Below the pieces are notes generated by a model that ran no database searches, was not told the origin of the DNA, and worked only from the letters and a program-made list of their open reading frames with translations. Below, piece by piece: positions 25,269 through 34,119 of a DNA stretch of 64,000 nt. Origin of the DNA: Streptomyces griseoviridis (lineage in GTDB: Bacteria > Actinomycetota > Actinomycetes > Streptomycetales > Streptomycetaceae); assembly GCF_005222485.1 (NCBI RefSeq), contig NZ_CP029078.1:7813501-7877500 (forward strand), in the 5' to 3' direction. The translations under genes and the position numbers were made by a program. Numbering within the stretch: the stretch's first letter is position 1; each line of letters opens with the position of its first letter.

Positions 25269-26516
25269 CTACTTGGCGTACATCAGGGTGCCGAAGCCGA
25301 GTTGGTCGAAGCCGCCGCTCGTCGAGCCGTAGTCGCCTCCGCCGCCTTCGGGGCGTACCGACTCCGCCATGGCCTGGATGTACGGGACGGAGAGTCCGCG
25401 GCGCTTCGCGTAGTGGTAGTACAGGATGTCCCACACCGGACGGAGTTGGCCGCGGCTGTCGGTGGCGATCACGGTCTGCGACTGCTGCGAGCAACTCTGC
25501 CCGGTGCCCCAGGTGTACGTGGTGAAGGGCACGTCCTGGCCGAGGTTGTACTTGGCGATGTACTGGGCGCACTTCATGACGCGGTTGTTGTCGTAGCCGT
25601 ACAGGTCGTCGCCCTGGGACCAGGCCATCTCGCAGAACGTGGCGAGCTGGCCCATGCCCATCATGGTGTGGCCCTGGTCGCGTCCGCTCTCCTGGTACTG
25701 GGCGAGGCCCTGGTCGGCGTAGACGAACGGGATCGCGTGGGTGACGGAGCCGTTGCCCGCGCCGTTCTTGAAGTAGGTGACCGCCTGGTCGTACTTGGCC
25801 GCGTCGTCGCACAGGATCCCGATCGCGAGGATCGAGTTCATGGTGCAGAGGTCCCAGTTGGCCCAGTAGTTGGTGACGCAGGCGGTGTTGTGGTTGAGGA
25901 GGAAGTCGTTGTTGAGCGGATAGAAGACGTCGAGCATCATCGTCTTGAACCGGTCGAGGTCGAACCCGCTGTAGCCGCGCATCAGTTCAGCGGCGTTCGC
26001 GAACTGGTAGCCGTAGATCCCGGCCGCCAGGAACCGGTCGGCGTTGCCGGTCACGGTGGTCAGTTTCGCCGACCACGCGTTGAGGATCTTGACTGCCGTG
26101 TCCGCGTTGGCGGTGGTGCCGCCGATCTTCCAGCGCAGCGCGTTCTGGTAGGCCGCGTGGATGTCGTTGTACAGAATCCCGTAGTTCTCGCCGGTCCCGC
26201 CGCGGATGACGGTGGCCTGGGGGTTGGGCGTCCAGGAGCTGGCCGAATGCGCGTTGGCGACCAGCCGGTTCCAACCGGACAGCCAGGGCTCCTTGCCCGC
26301 GGCCACGTACACCTTGGCGCGGTTCAGTTCGCCGTAGGCGTGCAGCATGCCCGGGTGGGTGAACGTCGCCGGCGCGGCGCTCGCGGTGCCGCCGGTGAGC
26401 GCGGAGGCCGAGGCGCCGACGGCGAGCGCGGCGGAGACTCCGCCCACGGCCTTCAGCAGGCCCCGACGGCTCGGCCCGGCGTCCTGAGAACTGATGGGGG
26501 AATCGGTGCGGCTCAT
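25269..26516 (-). CDS. Tat-exported alginate-lyase-like protein
   Basis: 415-aa secreted protein of the alginate lyase (alpha/alpha barrel) superfamily. The Tat signal SRRGLLKAVGG starts near residue 16 and is followed by a hydrophobic stretch and an AxA cleavage region. The mature part has NYWANWDLCTMNSILAIG and the ESGRDQGHTMMGMGQLA motif, typical of PL5-like and related lyases. It probably cleaves an acidic polysaccharide outside the cell. It is a shorter homologue of the 1,171-aa lyase-like gene downstream of the same LacI regulator. Exact substrate not evident. Confidence 0.82.
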   Translation of the reverse strand: MSRTDSPISSQDAGPSRRGLLKAVGGVSAALAVGASASALTGGTASAAPATFTHPGMLHAYGELNRAKVYVAAGKEPWLSGWNRLVANAHSASSWTPNPQATVIRGGTGENYGILYNDIHAAYQNALRWKIGGTTANADTAVKILNAWSAKLTTVTGNADRFLAAGIYGYQFANAAELMRGYSGFDLDRFKTMMLDVFYPLNNDFLLNHNTACVTNYWANWDLCTMNSILAIGILCDDAAKYDQAVTYFKNGAGNGSVTHAIPFVYADQGLAQYQESGRDQGHTMMGMGQLATFCEMAWSQGDDLYGYDNNRVMKCAQYIAKYNLGQDVPFTTYTWGTGQSCSQQSQTVIATDSRGQLRPVWDILYYHYAKRRGLSVPYIQAMAESVRPEGGGGDYGSTSGGFDQLGFGTLMYAK

Positions 26517-27253
26517 GAGGATGCGTCTCCCATGCGGTGGAGGGTCCAGGTGGGGGTGACGTGCGGTGGGGGTGACGTGAGGGGGGTGACGTGAGGGGGT
26601 GACGTGCGGTCAGGGTGACCTGTGGATAGGGCGTCGCCGAAGAGGGCGGGGCGGCCCGCGAGCTGGTCCGGTCGACTAGGAATCGGTTACTACGTCGAGT
26701 GAGCAGAGCTTCTTCCTGTCTCGAAAGCGCGTCAAGTCTCCTGACGTGCTTTCGAAAAGGACGGGTCACCTCATCGACATGAGTCGAGTCGCGGGAAGTC
26801 CGCCCCCAAGGTCCTGACGATTCGCTCAGCGGGAGGAGTTCTCCCAGCCCAGAGATGGGATGCTCTCGGCATCTCCTCGCCCCCGGGCCACCGGCGGGCG
26901 CGCTCCGAGCCGCAGGGTCGAGAGCCGCACGCGAGCAGCCCGATCGTCGGCGAGGACAGAGATCGTGTCCGAAATGTGGACCGTCCGGACGGAAAACGAT
27001 TGCCGAACAGGCGTCAACCGACGCCGACAGGCACCGACATCGGCGGTTTCCAGGGCGGCGACGCGGACGCTCCCGCCCACCGTGAACTGCGGGTCGACCA
27101 GTCGACCGGTCCGTTTAATTCCCCTGCGGCACCCTCAGCCCCTCGCGCACACCCGCACGCGGGACCGTACGTCCGGCCACCCCACGCTCGGCACAGACCC
27201 GTTGGGCGGCCCCGCGGGGGCGTGGTCCTACGGCGAGGTGGTCCGCGCCGTCC
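26517..27253. other. 737-bp intergenic region upstream of lyase gene
   Basis: No convincing gene. It contains four degenerate GGGGTGACGTG repeats (about 26550-26616) in the leader of the lyase gene and a strong 14-bp inverted repeat at 26721-26755. An 84-aa reading frame on the minus strand lacks a start signal and was rejected. Confidence 0.55.
26721..26755. promoter_or_regulatory. 14-bp inverted repeat upstream of lyase gene
   Basis: TCGAAAGCGCGTCA and TGACGTGCTTTCGA pair at 13 of 14 positions around a 7-base spacer, about 205 bp upstream of the lyase start. It could be an operator or a hairpin. The TTTCGAAA-like core resembles LacI-family sites, but the partner is unknown. Confidence 0.5.
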
Positions 27254-28369
27254 TCACGGGGTCGGGCGGGTGGAGTGCCTGATGACCAGTTGGGTGCTGA
27301 GCACCACGTGGTCGTCCCCCGCGAGCCGTTCCGAGCGCCCGAGGGCCAGGCGTACGGCGGTCACGCCCAGTTCCTCGTACGGCACCCGCACCGTGGTGAG
27401 CGAGGGCGACAGGTCGGCCGCGAACGGCACGTCGTCGAAGCCCACGACCGACACGTCCCCCGGCACGTCGAGACCGGCCTCGCGGAGGGCCGCGAGCGCC
27501 CCCACGGCCACCATGTCGGTGCCCGCGAAGACCGCCGTGAACTCCAGTCCCGAGCGCAGCGCGTCCCGGGTCCGCTGATAGCCCGAGACGCGGGTGTACA
27601 GGCCCGCGAGGTCCAGTTCCTCGGCGTACGGCACGCCGTGCGCGCGCAACGCCTGCTGGTACCCGGCGCGGCGCTCCTCGGAACTGCTCTGCTGGGTCTC
27701 GCCGCCGAGGAAGAGGATGCGCCGGTGTCCCGCGGTGAGCAGATGGTCGGCGGCCTGGAAGGCGCCGCCCTTGTTGTCGTACTCCACGACCGTCACCGGG
27801 AGACCCCCTGGCAGCGGCGGACGCCCGCACAGCACCAGCCGGGAGCCGGCCGCGTCCAGGGCGGTCGCGTACTGCGCCATGCGCCGGTGGTAGGCGTCGT
27901 CCGGCACGATTCCGCCGACGAGGACGACCGCCGCCGCGTGCTGCTCACGCATGAGCTGCACCAGGTTGTCCTCGCGCCGGGTGTCACCGTGGGTGGCGCA
28001 GACCAGGCTCAGCCGACCCCGCGCGGCCGCCTCCTGCTCGACCCCGGCGGCGACATGGGCGAGCGAGGGCCCCGTGATGTCCTGGATGACCAGCGCGATG
28101 GGGCCCGCCACCTGGCCGGACAGCGCCTTGGCGTGCACGTTCACCACGTAGTGGAGTGACGTCACCGCCGCCATGACCCGGGCCCTGGTCTCCTCGGAGA
28201 CCGGGTAGTTCCCGGCGAGCGTGCGGGAAACGGTTGCTACCGACACTCCCGCTTTCGCGGCGACGTCCCTGATCGTGCTGGGCTTGTCCTGCCCGGCACT
28301 GCCACCCCGACGCCTGCCGTTCCCTGTCCGTCGGCTCGTCGCGCGAGCTCCGGTCTCCTGATCCGTCAC
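27254..28369 (-). CDS. LacI-family transcriptional regulator
   Basis: 371-aa repressor starting at GTG. After about 30 basic, Gly-rich residues comes the HTH STIRDVAAKAGVSVATVSRT, then a full sugar-binding domain (GPIALVIQDITGPSLAHVAAG through VSVVGFDDVPFAADLSPSL). It lies between two alginate-lyase-like genes on the same strand, so it probably controls polysaccharide use. An AAACGTATTCT site 70 bp upstream of its start recurs ahead of the D-2-hydroxyacid dehydrogenase gene 5 kb away, suggesting autoregulation and a local regulon. Confidence 0.9.
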   Translation of the reverse strand: MTDQETGARATSRRTGNGRRRGGSAGQDKPSTIRDVAAKAGVSVATVSRTLAGNYPVSEETRARVMAAVTSLHYVVNVHAKALSGQVAGPIALVIQDITGPSLAHVAAGVEQEAAARGRLSLVCATHGDTRREDNLVQLMREQHAAAVVLVGGIVPDDAYHRRMAQYATALDAAGSRLVLCGRPPLPGGLPVTVVEYDNKGGAFQAADHLLTAGHRRILFLGGETQQSSSEERRAGYQQALRAHGVPYAEELDLAGLYTRVSGYQRTRDALRSGLEFTAVFAGTDMVAVGALAALREAGLDVPGDVSVVGFDDVPFAADLSPSLTTVRVPYEELGVTAVRLALGRSERLAGDDHVVLSTQLVIRHSTRPTP

Positions 28370-28438
28370 AGCTCGACGTTACTGCATCCGCAGCCGCTTG
28401 AGACGAGCGGCGGCGAGAACCCTCGGCGATGGGACGGC

Positions 28439-28449
28439 AAACGTATTCT
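28439..28449. promoter_or_regulatory. putative LacI operator A (AAACGTATTCT)
   Basis: Identical over 11 bases to 33860-33870, and located just upstream of the LacI gene. Confidence 0.5.
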
Positions 28450-28525
28450 CCTTGCGCCGACCAGGGACGTGCGCGGGTGGCGGCCCCGCATCGAGGCCGG
28501 GGCCGCCACCCGTTCCCATGGGCCG

Positions 28526-31500
28526 TTACCGGGGGAGCGAGGAGAACCGCAGCAGCTGGACCTCGGCGATGTTGGCGTTCCCGCCGTGCTCGTCCAGGAC
28601 GCGCAGCATCGGGATCGACTGGTGCTCAGCCGGTGTGAACAGGTACCACTGCTGGTCGCTCGTCGCGCCCGAGACGGTGAGGAACGTCTTCCAGGTCGCG
28701 CCGCCGTCGGTGGAGCCCTGGAGGACCGTCCCGTTGGACCGGCTCGCGTACCCGGCACGGGGACGGACGCGTACGCCGTCGAAGTCGAGCGAGGAGCCGT
28801 CGGTCGGCTTCACCGTCACCCAGCCGTTGGCGGTGGTGGTGTCGGTGGCGGTGGTGACATCGCCGTCGAACATGCGCCAGCCGTTGGCGGCCGTCGTGCC
28901 CGTGCCCGGCCACGGCGGGGTGGACGCGTCGACCCACTCCCGCGCGACGCCGACCGTCACCACGTGGGTGTTCCACAGGTCGAGCGAGGACCCGTCGGTG
29001 GTCCCGGAGACCGTCGAGCAGACCTGCCCGCCGGTCGTCACACAGTCGGCGGTGAACCGCAGCGCGCGGCCGAAGGCCACGTCCTCCGGGAGCACCGCGG
29101 TCGCCTTCCAGTGGGTGTCGTCGGTGCGGGTGACGGTCGCGTCGACGCCTTCGACACGGACGTCGACCGCGGCCGGCGACCTGGCGGCCACGAGGTCGAG
29201 CGTCACGGTGTCACCGTTGACGGCCCGGCCCGCCACGGGGTTGTCGGACGAGAGCTTCACCGACGAGAAGACCTGCGCCGTCTCGAACCGCTCACCGTGG
29301 ATCCGGAACTCGCTGAACGACGAGATCCCGGGGTAGCTCGGGTCGGTGGGGACGCCCGGGTGGTCCACCTGGATCTTGAAGAACCGGAACGACAGGTCCT
29401 TGACCGCCGCCCGGACCGGGATCGTCTCCATCGCGAACCCCGGGGTCGTGTCGGTGGTCTCGCGCGAGGTCAGCAGGGTCCAGCCCTGGCCGTCGTTCGA
29501 GCCGTAGACGTTCGCTCCCTGCGACCGGTTGCCGAAGTTGTACCGGGCCTGGAGCCCGAACGCCTCCGCCCGCACCCGGAATCCGGCCCCGAAGTCGACG
29601 CTGGACGGGGCCCGCAGATCGCCTGAGGTGGTGTTGATGTCACCGTCGACCAGATTGGCCACCGACGTCGCCGAGAGCGCCGACGTCACCAGCGAGGGGT
29701 AGTCGAGTGAACTGTCGTCTGCGAGGACGGGGTTGAGCGGGCGCAGCGCCTTGACCGCCTTCTGCACGGTCACCAGACCGTCCAGGAACGCACCGCTGTC
29801 GGCGGTGTCGATCGACGCCCGCACCGACGCGACGGCGGCGTCGAACGCGTCCCGGGTCTCCTCGACGTACGCCGTGCGGGAGTTGAAGCCCGACTGAGCA
29901 GCCGTCAGCGCGCGGGCCCGGTCGGGCGCGACGACCAGACCGACGTTCAGGACGGTGGTGGTGGTGCCGTCGTCGGCGACCACGGTCCGCTCGACCTCAC
30001 CCTTCTGTGCGCGGGTGGGCTTCCAGCGGAACGCCCCGGTGGCCGTGTCGACCGTGGCGCCCCCCGGCAGCCCGTCGGCCTCGTAACTGACGCTCTCCGC
30101 ACCGGAGTCGGCCGCCGCGAGCGACCGTTCGAGGGTCTCGCCCGCCACCCCGATGAGCGTGGTCTCCTGCCCCTGCGGGAACGTCGGCGGGGTGAGCTGC
30201 GCCTTCGCCCGGAGGTTGACGCTGTCGACGTCGACGCTCACCTTCGACGAGCCGACGACCGTGTAGTACGCCAGGTTCTCGCCGCCGGTGCTCCCGGGCA
30301 CGAGCGCGTAGTCCATGTCGTAGGTGACGTACCGCCACTTCCCGTGCGTGTTAGGCAGGTTCACCGTTCGGTAGGGAGCGAGCGCCATGTTCTTGCGGAT
30401 CTCAAGGGTCGCCTGGCCGCTCGTGCGGACCAGGACCCCGACCGGGCTGTACCCGTCGCGGCTGTCGTACATCAACGTGCGGACCGCGATGCTGGTGCCC
30501 TTCTTCGAGGCCCGCATCCGGACGACGTCACGTCCGTCGGCCACGTGGTCCTTGGAACGGCTGTCCAGGGCGATGCTGCGATCCGCCACCCGTACGGCCG
30601 AGTCGGCCGACAGCGCGGCCCGCGTCTGCCCCGCGACCTGCCGGGGCAGCGAGAGCCAGTAGTCCGGGTTGTAATCGGGGTTGCTGTTCCAGAAGTTGTA
30701 GGCCTTCGTGCCCCAGTAGAACTTCGGGCCGTCGGCCTGGTCGCGCATCCTGGCGACGTTGGGGGCCTCCTTGCGGACGTCGACGCCCAACTCGTACCTG
30801 TAGACGTCGTACAGCTCGTCGATCGGGTCGAACTGCCGCCCCCGGTAAGCCTCCGAGAGCTTGCCCGGACCGCCGGTGGTGTCGATCCACTTGATGGTCC
30901 TGCCCATCATGTAGGCGTAGAAGGTGTCCGCGCCCGCGAGCAGCCGGTTCTTGCCGAACGCGTAGGCGGAGACGGCGTTCCTCCTGGTCGACGGAGTGCC
31001 CTTGACCGGGTCCAGCTTGGTGCCCTGCACCGTGATGATGCGGGCGATCTCGGACAGGGCGTTGATGCCGTCCCAGGCGTGCGCCTGGTCGCGGCCCATC
31101 TCCTGCTCCTGGACGAACGCGCGACCATAGGGGTTCAACGGGTCCTTCTTGCCGATCTCACGGATCAGGGAGATCAAGGAGCCGTTGGTGTGGGGGTCCT
31201 TGTTGGTGGAGTTGACCGAGAACCACTCGACGCCCTCGTTGTAGCCGGCCCGGTCGTCCGTGAAGATGTAGCCCGCCAATTCGCCGACGATCGGGTACGT
31301 CTGCTGGTTCATGAAGAACGTGTTGCCGTACAGCAGGGTCCTGATGACCGGGGTGATCAGATGGCCGGCCAGGTTCTCGCTGTCCGCGGCGGTCCAGGAC
31401 GTGTCATAGCCGTCGGTGCCCGCGTTCACGCTGGAGTAGCGGAAGATCTCGGCCGCGGCGAGCATCCGCATCAGGGGTACGCCCGCGTGGATGTGATCGT

Positions 31501-32041
31501 CCGGGTAGGGCGCGTACTTGGCGGGGTCCATGTGGGACCAGGTACGGATGATGTGCATGCCGTTGGCGCGGTAGGCGGGGTCACCGGTGATGTAGTACTG
31601 GATCGCCTGGGTGTAGGCGCCGAAGGCGTCCGTGATGAACTTCGCCTCGACTCCTTGGGAGTTGAACGCGTCCGTTGCCGGAACGTCGACCCCCGAGCCG
31701 CGGTTGACCGAAGTGAGCGACCTCGAAGCGTAGTTGGTCTCGATCATCGCCGCGTAGTACGAGGACCACGGCTCGACACCGCCGAGCACCTGCTGCCGGG
31801 CCCGCACCAGACTCGACGCGCTCACGGCGATCCCGGGATGCACGAACCCCGCGCTACTGGTGACCTGCTTCAGCGTGACGCCGGGGAAGGCGTCGGCTGC
31901 GGGATCGGGGGCCGCCGCTCCCGCCGGGGAAGCCGGGGAAGCCGGGGAAGCCGGGACGAGGATCGCCAGCAGAGCGAACAGCGCAACGACGGTCGCTGAC
32001 CGCCGCGCGTGTCTGAACCTCTTCGATATGTGCCGCCACAT
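28526..32041 (-). CDS. large multidomain secreted lyase-like protein with discoidin-type modules
   Basis: 1,171-aa exported protein. An N-terminal signal (RRSATVVALFALLAIL, then Pro-Ala-Ser repeats) precedes an alpha/alpha-barrel lyase-like region of roughly residues 60-500. That region has FMNQQTYPIVGELAGYIFTD and MGRDQAHAWDGINALSEI, like the GRDQ-GH motif of its smaller neighbour. Next come a beta-rich carbohydrate-binding-like region, a cadherin/Ig-like domain near LIGVAGETLERSLAAADSG, and two F5/8-type-C-like modules (around SVANLVDGDINTTSGDL and ANGWRMFDGDVTTATDTTT). AAAGGAG decides the start. Likely degrades an acidic glycan at the cell surface. It lies downstream of a candidate operator (GTAAGCGTTTAC). 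Confidence 0.8.
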   Translation of the reverse strand: MWRHISKRFRHARRSATVVALFALLAILVPASPASPASPAGAAAPDPAADAFPGVTLKQVTSSAGFVHPGIAVSASSLVRARQQVLGGVEPWSSYYAAMIETNYASRSLTSVNRGSGVDVPATDAFNSQGVEAKFITDAFGAYTQAIQYYITGDPAYRANGMHIIRTWSHMDPAKYAPYPDDHIHAGVPLMRMLAAAEIFRYSSVNAGTDGYDTSWTAADSENLAGHLITPVIRTLLYGNTFFMNQQTYPIVGELAGYIFTDDRAGYNEGVEWFSVNSTNKDPHTNGSLISLIREIGKKDPLNPYGRAFVQEQEMGRDQAHAWDGINALSEIARIITVQGTKLDPVKGTPSTRRNAVSAYAFGKNRLLAGADTFYAYMMGRTIKWIDTTGGPGKLSEAYRGRQFDPIDELYDVYRYELGVDVRKEAPNVARMRDQADGPKFYWGTKAYNFWNSNPDYNPDYWLSLPRQVAGQTRAALSADSAVRVADRSIALDSRSKDHVADGRDVVRMRASKKGTSIAVRTLMYDSRDGYSPVGVLVRTSGQATLEIRKNMALAPYRTVNLPNTHGKWRYVTYDMDYALVPGSTGGENLAYYTVVGSSKVSVDVDSVNLRAKAQLTPPTFPQGQETTLIGVAGETLERSLAAADSGAESVSYEADGLPGGATVDTATGAFRWKPTRAQKGEVERTVVADDGTTTTVLNVGLVVAPDRARALTAAQSGFNSRTAYVEETRDAFDAAVASVRASIDTADSGAFLDGLVTVQKAVKALRPLNPVLADDSSLDYPSLVTSALSATSVANLVDGDINTTSGDLRAPSSVDFGAGFRVRAEAFGLQARYNFGNRSQGANVYGSNDGQGWTLLTSRETTDTTPGFAMETIPVRAAVKDLSFRFFKIQVDHPGVPTDPSYPGISSFSEFRIHGERFETAQVFSSVKLSSDNPVAGRAVNGDTVTLDLVAARSPAAVDVRVEGVDATVTRTDDTHWKATAVLPEDVAFGRALRFTADCVTTGGQVCSTVSGTTDGSSLDLWNTHVVTVGVAREWVDASTPPWPGTGTTAANGWRMFDGDVTTATDTTTANGWVTVKPTDGSSLDFDGVRVRPRAGYASRSNGTVLQGSTDGGATWKTFLTVSGATSDQQWYLFTPAEHQSIPMLRVLDEHGGNANIAEVQLLRFSSLPR

Positions 32042-32740
32042 GCAGCTCTCCTTTGGATTGCGGCGCCTCCGCCCACGGGCGCCGACGACGGCCGGCCAAT
32101 CGGGGGACGCGCGGCGCGCATGAGGGCCCGCGCGATCGTCCGCAGGCCCGTGGCTGCCACCGGGTGCCACGCTCGGTGGGGCCTCGGCGGGATCCTTGCA
32201 CAAGGTGAAGCGGATAGTAAGCGTTTACGCGGCGATAGTTTCGCCGGCGGTCGTTCGTGTGAACTGCGCGCGGCAAAAGGGGAGTTGGGGCGCTTCGGAG
32301 CGGGAGCGCCGGGGCGTGCCGGATTTGACGAGGGCAAGGCTGAGCAGGGCTGCTGACCAGGCCCGACGCTTGGATTTGGGTGGTCTGGCGGCGGCTGGTC
32401 CGAAGGGCGACAGGGTTGGGATGACGGGAGCGCTCGGGAGGCGGTGAGGGAGCGGGTAGGGGCGGGTAGGGGGCGGGCTTTGCTGGGGTCCGGGGAGGTG
32501 GGGAGCGTGAGCGTGCGCCGTGGGTCGCCCGTTTACTACGTCGCTGGACTGGTCCGTTGCTGCCCGCTTGCCCGCTTGCCTGCTGCTCCCCGCTGCCGCC
32601 CGTTCGCGCGTTCGCCCGTCTCGGATCGCGGTTCTGGCGGTCGTCCGTCCTGGGCCACCGTCCTGTCGGCTCGTCCGCCCTTGATCACCGTCCCGTCCGA
32701 GCGACGCACACCCGCCCTCGCTGCGGAGGCCGTCCAGAGG
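32042..32740. other. intergenic region with operator and C/T-rich repeats
   Basis: No gene seen in 699 bp. It holds a LacI-like site at 32217-32228 and, from about 32560 to 32700, short CGTCC/CCGCTTG-type imperfect repeats. Confidence 0.5.
32217..32228. promoter_or_regulatory. putative LacI operator B (GTAAGCGTTTAC)
   Basis: Near-palindromic 12-mer about 175 bp upstream of the large lyase gene. Its complement GTAAACGCTTAC resembles the GTAAACGTATTC site before the dehydrogenase gene. Confidence 0.5.
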
Positions 32741-33751
32741 TCAAGCCGCCCGGGTGAGGTCCGCCGATCTGACCGCGTGCTGCGGCGGCAGGCCCGCCCT
32801 GTCCCGCTCCAGCTCCTCCACCACCGTGGAGCCGAGCCGGGAGAGTTCGTTGCCGAGGGAGCCCGCGATGTGCGGCGTGAGGAACACGTTGGGCAATCCG
32901 TACAACGGGGAGTCGGCGGGCAAAGGTTCGGGTTCGGTGACGTCCAGCACCGCACTCAGACGACGGCTGACCAGCTCGTCCGTCAACGCGTCGGGGTCGA
33001 TCAGCGCACCGCGTGAGGTGTTGACGAGCACCCCGCCGTCGCGGATCAGGGCGAGCCGTCGCCGGTCGAGCATGCGGTACGTCTCCGGGATGTCAGGGGC
33101 GTGCAGGCTGACGATGTCGCTGCCCCGCAGCAACTCGTCGAGCGGCAGCGACACCGCGCCCAGCGCGAGCGCCTCGGCCTCGTCCACGTACGGGTCGTAG
33201 AGCGAGACGTCGAAGTCGAAGGGCCGCAGCAGCTCCAGGAGTCTGCGGCCGACCCGCGAGGCGCCGATGATGCCGAGGCGCCGGCCGAGGTTGCCCACGT
33301 CGGCGTAGTCCGCGGGCGGCGGGTAGACCGTCTCGACGCGAAACCGTTCGCGACGGACGAAGGCGTCCTTGCCCGCCAGCAGGATCGCGGCCAGGGCGTA
33401 CTCGGCGACGGGAAGCGCGTTGGCGTACACCGCGCTGGAGACGGCGATGTCGCGCTCCCAGACGGCGGGGCCGAGCAGGCTCCTGACACTGCCGGCCGCG
33501 TGCAGCACGCGCCGCAGTCGGGGCATGGCGGCGAGCACGTCGGCGCCGATGTGCGGACAGCCCCAGCCGGTGATGAGGATCTCCACCTCTGCGAGGGAAG
33601 CCGCCGGCTGGTCGGCGAAGTCCCGCACGACGAGCCCGGGATCGATCCGGACGAGCTCCCGCAACCGCGCCAGCACAGGAGGGGGGAAGAGTGCGGGCAG
33701 ATGTGCCGGATCCATGGCGAACAAGGCTGTCGGCAGTGGTGCGACGGGCAT
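32741..33751 (-). CDS. D-2-hydroxyacid dehydrogenase family protein
   Basis: 336-aa NAD-dependent dehydrogenase of the D-isomer-specific 2-hydroxyacid family. The cofactor motif GIIGASRVGRRLLELL is near residue 160, NTSRGALIDPDAL is the canonical segment near residue 245, and the catalytic His sits in VFLTPHIAGSLGNE. It may interconvert a hydroxy and keto acid from sugar breakdown. AGGAG precedes the ATG. Its leader contains an 86-bp purine tract and operator C, so it probably belongs to the LacI regulon of this locus. Confidence 0.85.
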   Translation of the reverse strand: MPVAPLPTALFAMDPAHLPALFPPPVLARLRELVRIDPGLVVRDFADQPAASLAEVEILITGWGCPHIGADVLAAMPRLRRVLHAAGSVRSLLGPAVWERDIAVSSAVYANALPVAEYALAAILLAGKDAFVRRERFRVETVYPPPADYADVGNLGRRLGIIGASRVGRRLLELLRPFDFDVSLYDPYVDEAEALALGAVSLPLDELLRGSDIVSLHAPDIPETYRMLDRRRLALIRDGGVLVNTSRGALIDPDALTDELVSRRLSAVLDVTEPEPLPADSPLYGLPNVFLTPHIAGSLGNELSRLGSTVVEELERDRAGLPPQHAVRSADLTRAA

Positions 33752-33770
33752 GGTTCTCCTGCTTCTGCGC

Positions 33771-33856
33771 GGTGGGAAGAGCGAGGGGAGGGGAGGGGGA
33801 GGGAAGGGGGAGGGAAGCGGGGAGTGGGGAGTAGAGAGTGAAGAGGCGAAGGGGTA
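33771..33856. repeat. 86-bp polypurine tract with G-quadruplex potential
   Basis: Almost uninterrupted G/A run on the + strand with several GGGG and GGGGG blocks separated by single A bases. It lies in the leader of the minus-strand dehydrogenase gene, next to operator C. Confidence 0.7.
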
Positions 33857-33857
33857 A

Positions 33858-33870
33858 GTAAACGTATTCT
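33858..33870. promoter_or_regulatory. putative LacI operator C
   Basis: GTAAACGTATTCT contains the same 11-mer AAACGTATTCT as the site before the LacI gene. It lies between the divergent dehydrogenase and alpha/beta hydrolase genes. Confidence 0.55.
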
Positions 33871-34026
33871 AACGTAACCGTGGCTCCTTGCCCTGGTCAA
33901 TGGGCGTGCGGGCGCTGCCGAGGGGAGGGGAGGGCTCAGGGGTGGCCGCCGGGAATTTCGGCTCGGCGGGTGGTAACCGGCCCTTGCCGTGCCGGTCGTC
34001 TGCGTTCTACCGTCCTACTGTCTTCG

Positions 34027-34039
34027 ACAAACGGTTACC
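34027..34039. promoter_or_regulatory. putative LacI operator D
   Basis: ACAAACGGTTACC, related to the GTAAACG-type sites of this locus, 44 bp upstream of the 11-codon leader frame of the hydrolase gene. Confidence 0.35.
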
Positions 34040-34083
34040 AGTCAGCAGTACCGAGCGCGTAGAACTGCCCTGGAGGGTCTGCC

Positions 34084-34119
34084 ATGAGCCACTGGTCCGA
34101 CGAGGAGCGGCGGCGTTGA
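34084..34119 (+). CDS. 11-codon leader reading frame (or frameshifted N-terminus)
   Basis: A short frame reading MSHWSDEERRR has a good ribosome-binding site (CTGGAGGG, 7 bases before ATG). It ends at TGA, whose first base pair overlaps a TTG that opens the hydrolase frame (TTGA). Either it is a translated leader that couples translation to the hydrolase, or it is the true N-terminus separated by a one-base frameshift. Confidence 0.45.
   Translation: MSHWSDEERRR

Noticed and set aside
26826..27080. 84-codon minus-strand frame upstream of the lyase gene
   Set aside because: No ribosome-binding site, no family resemblance, and it lies in a region with repeats and inverted repeats.
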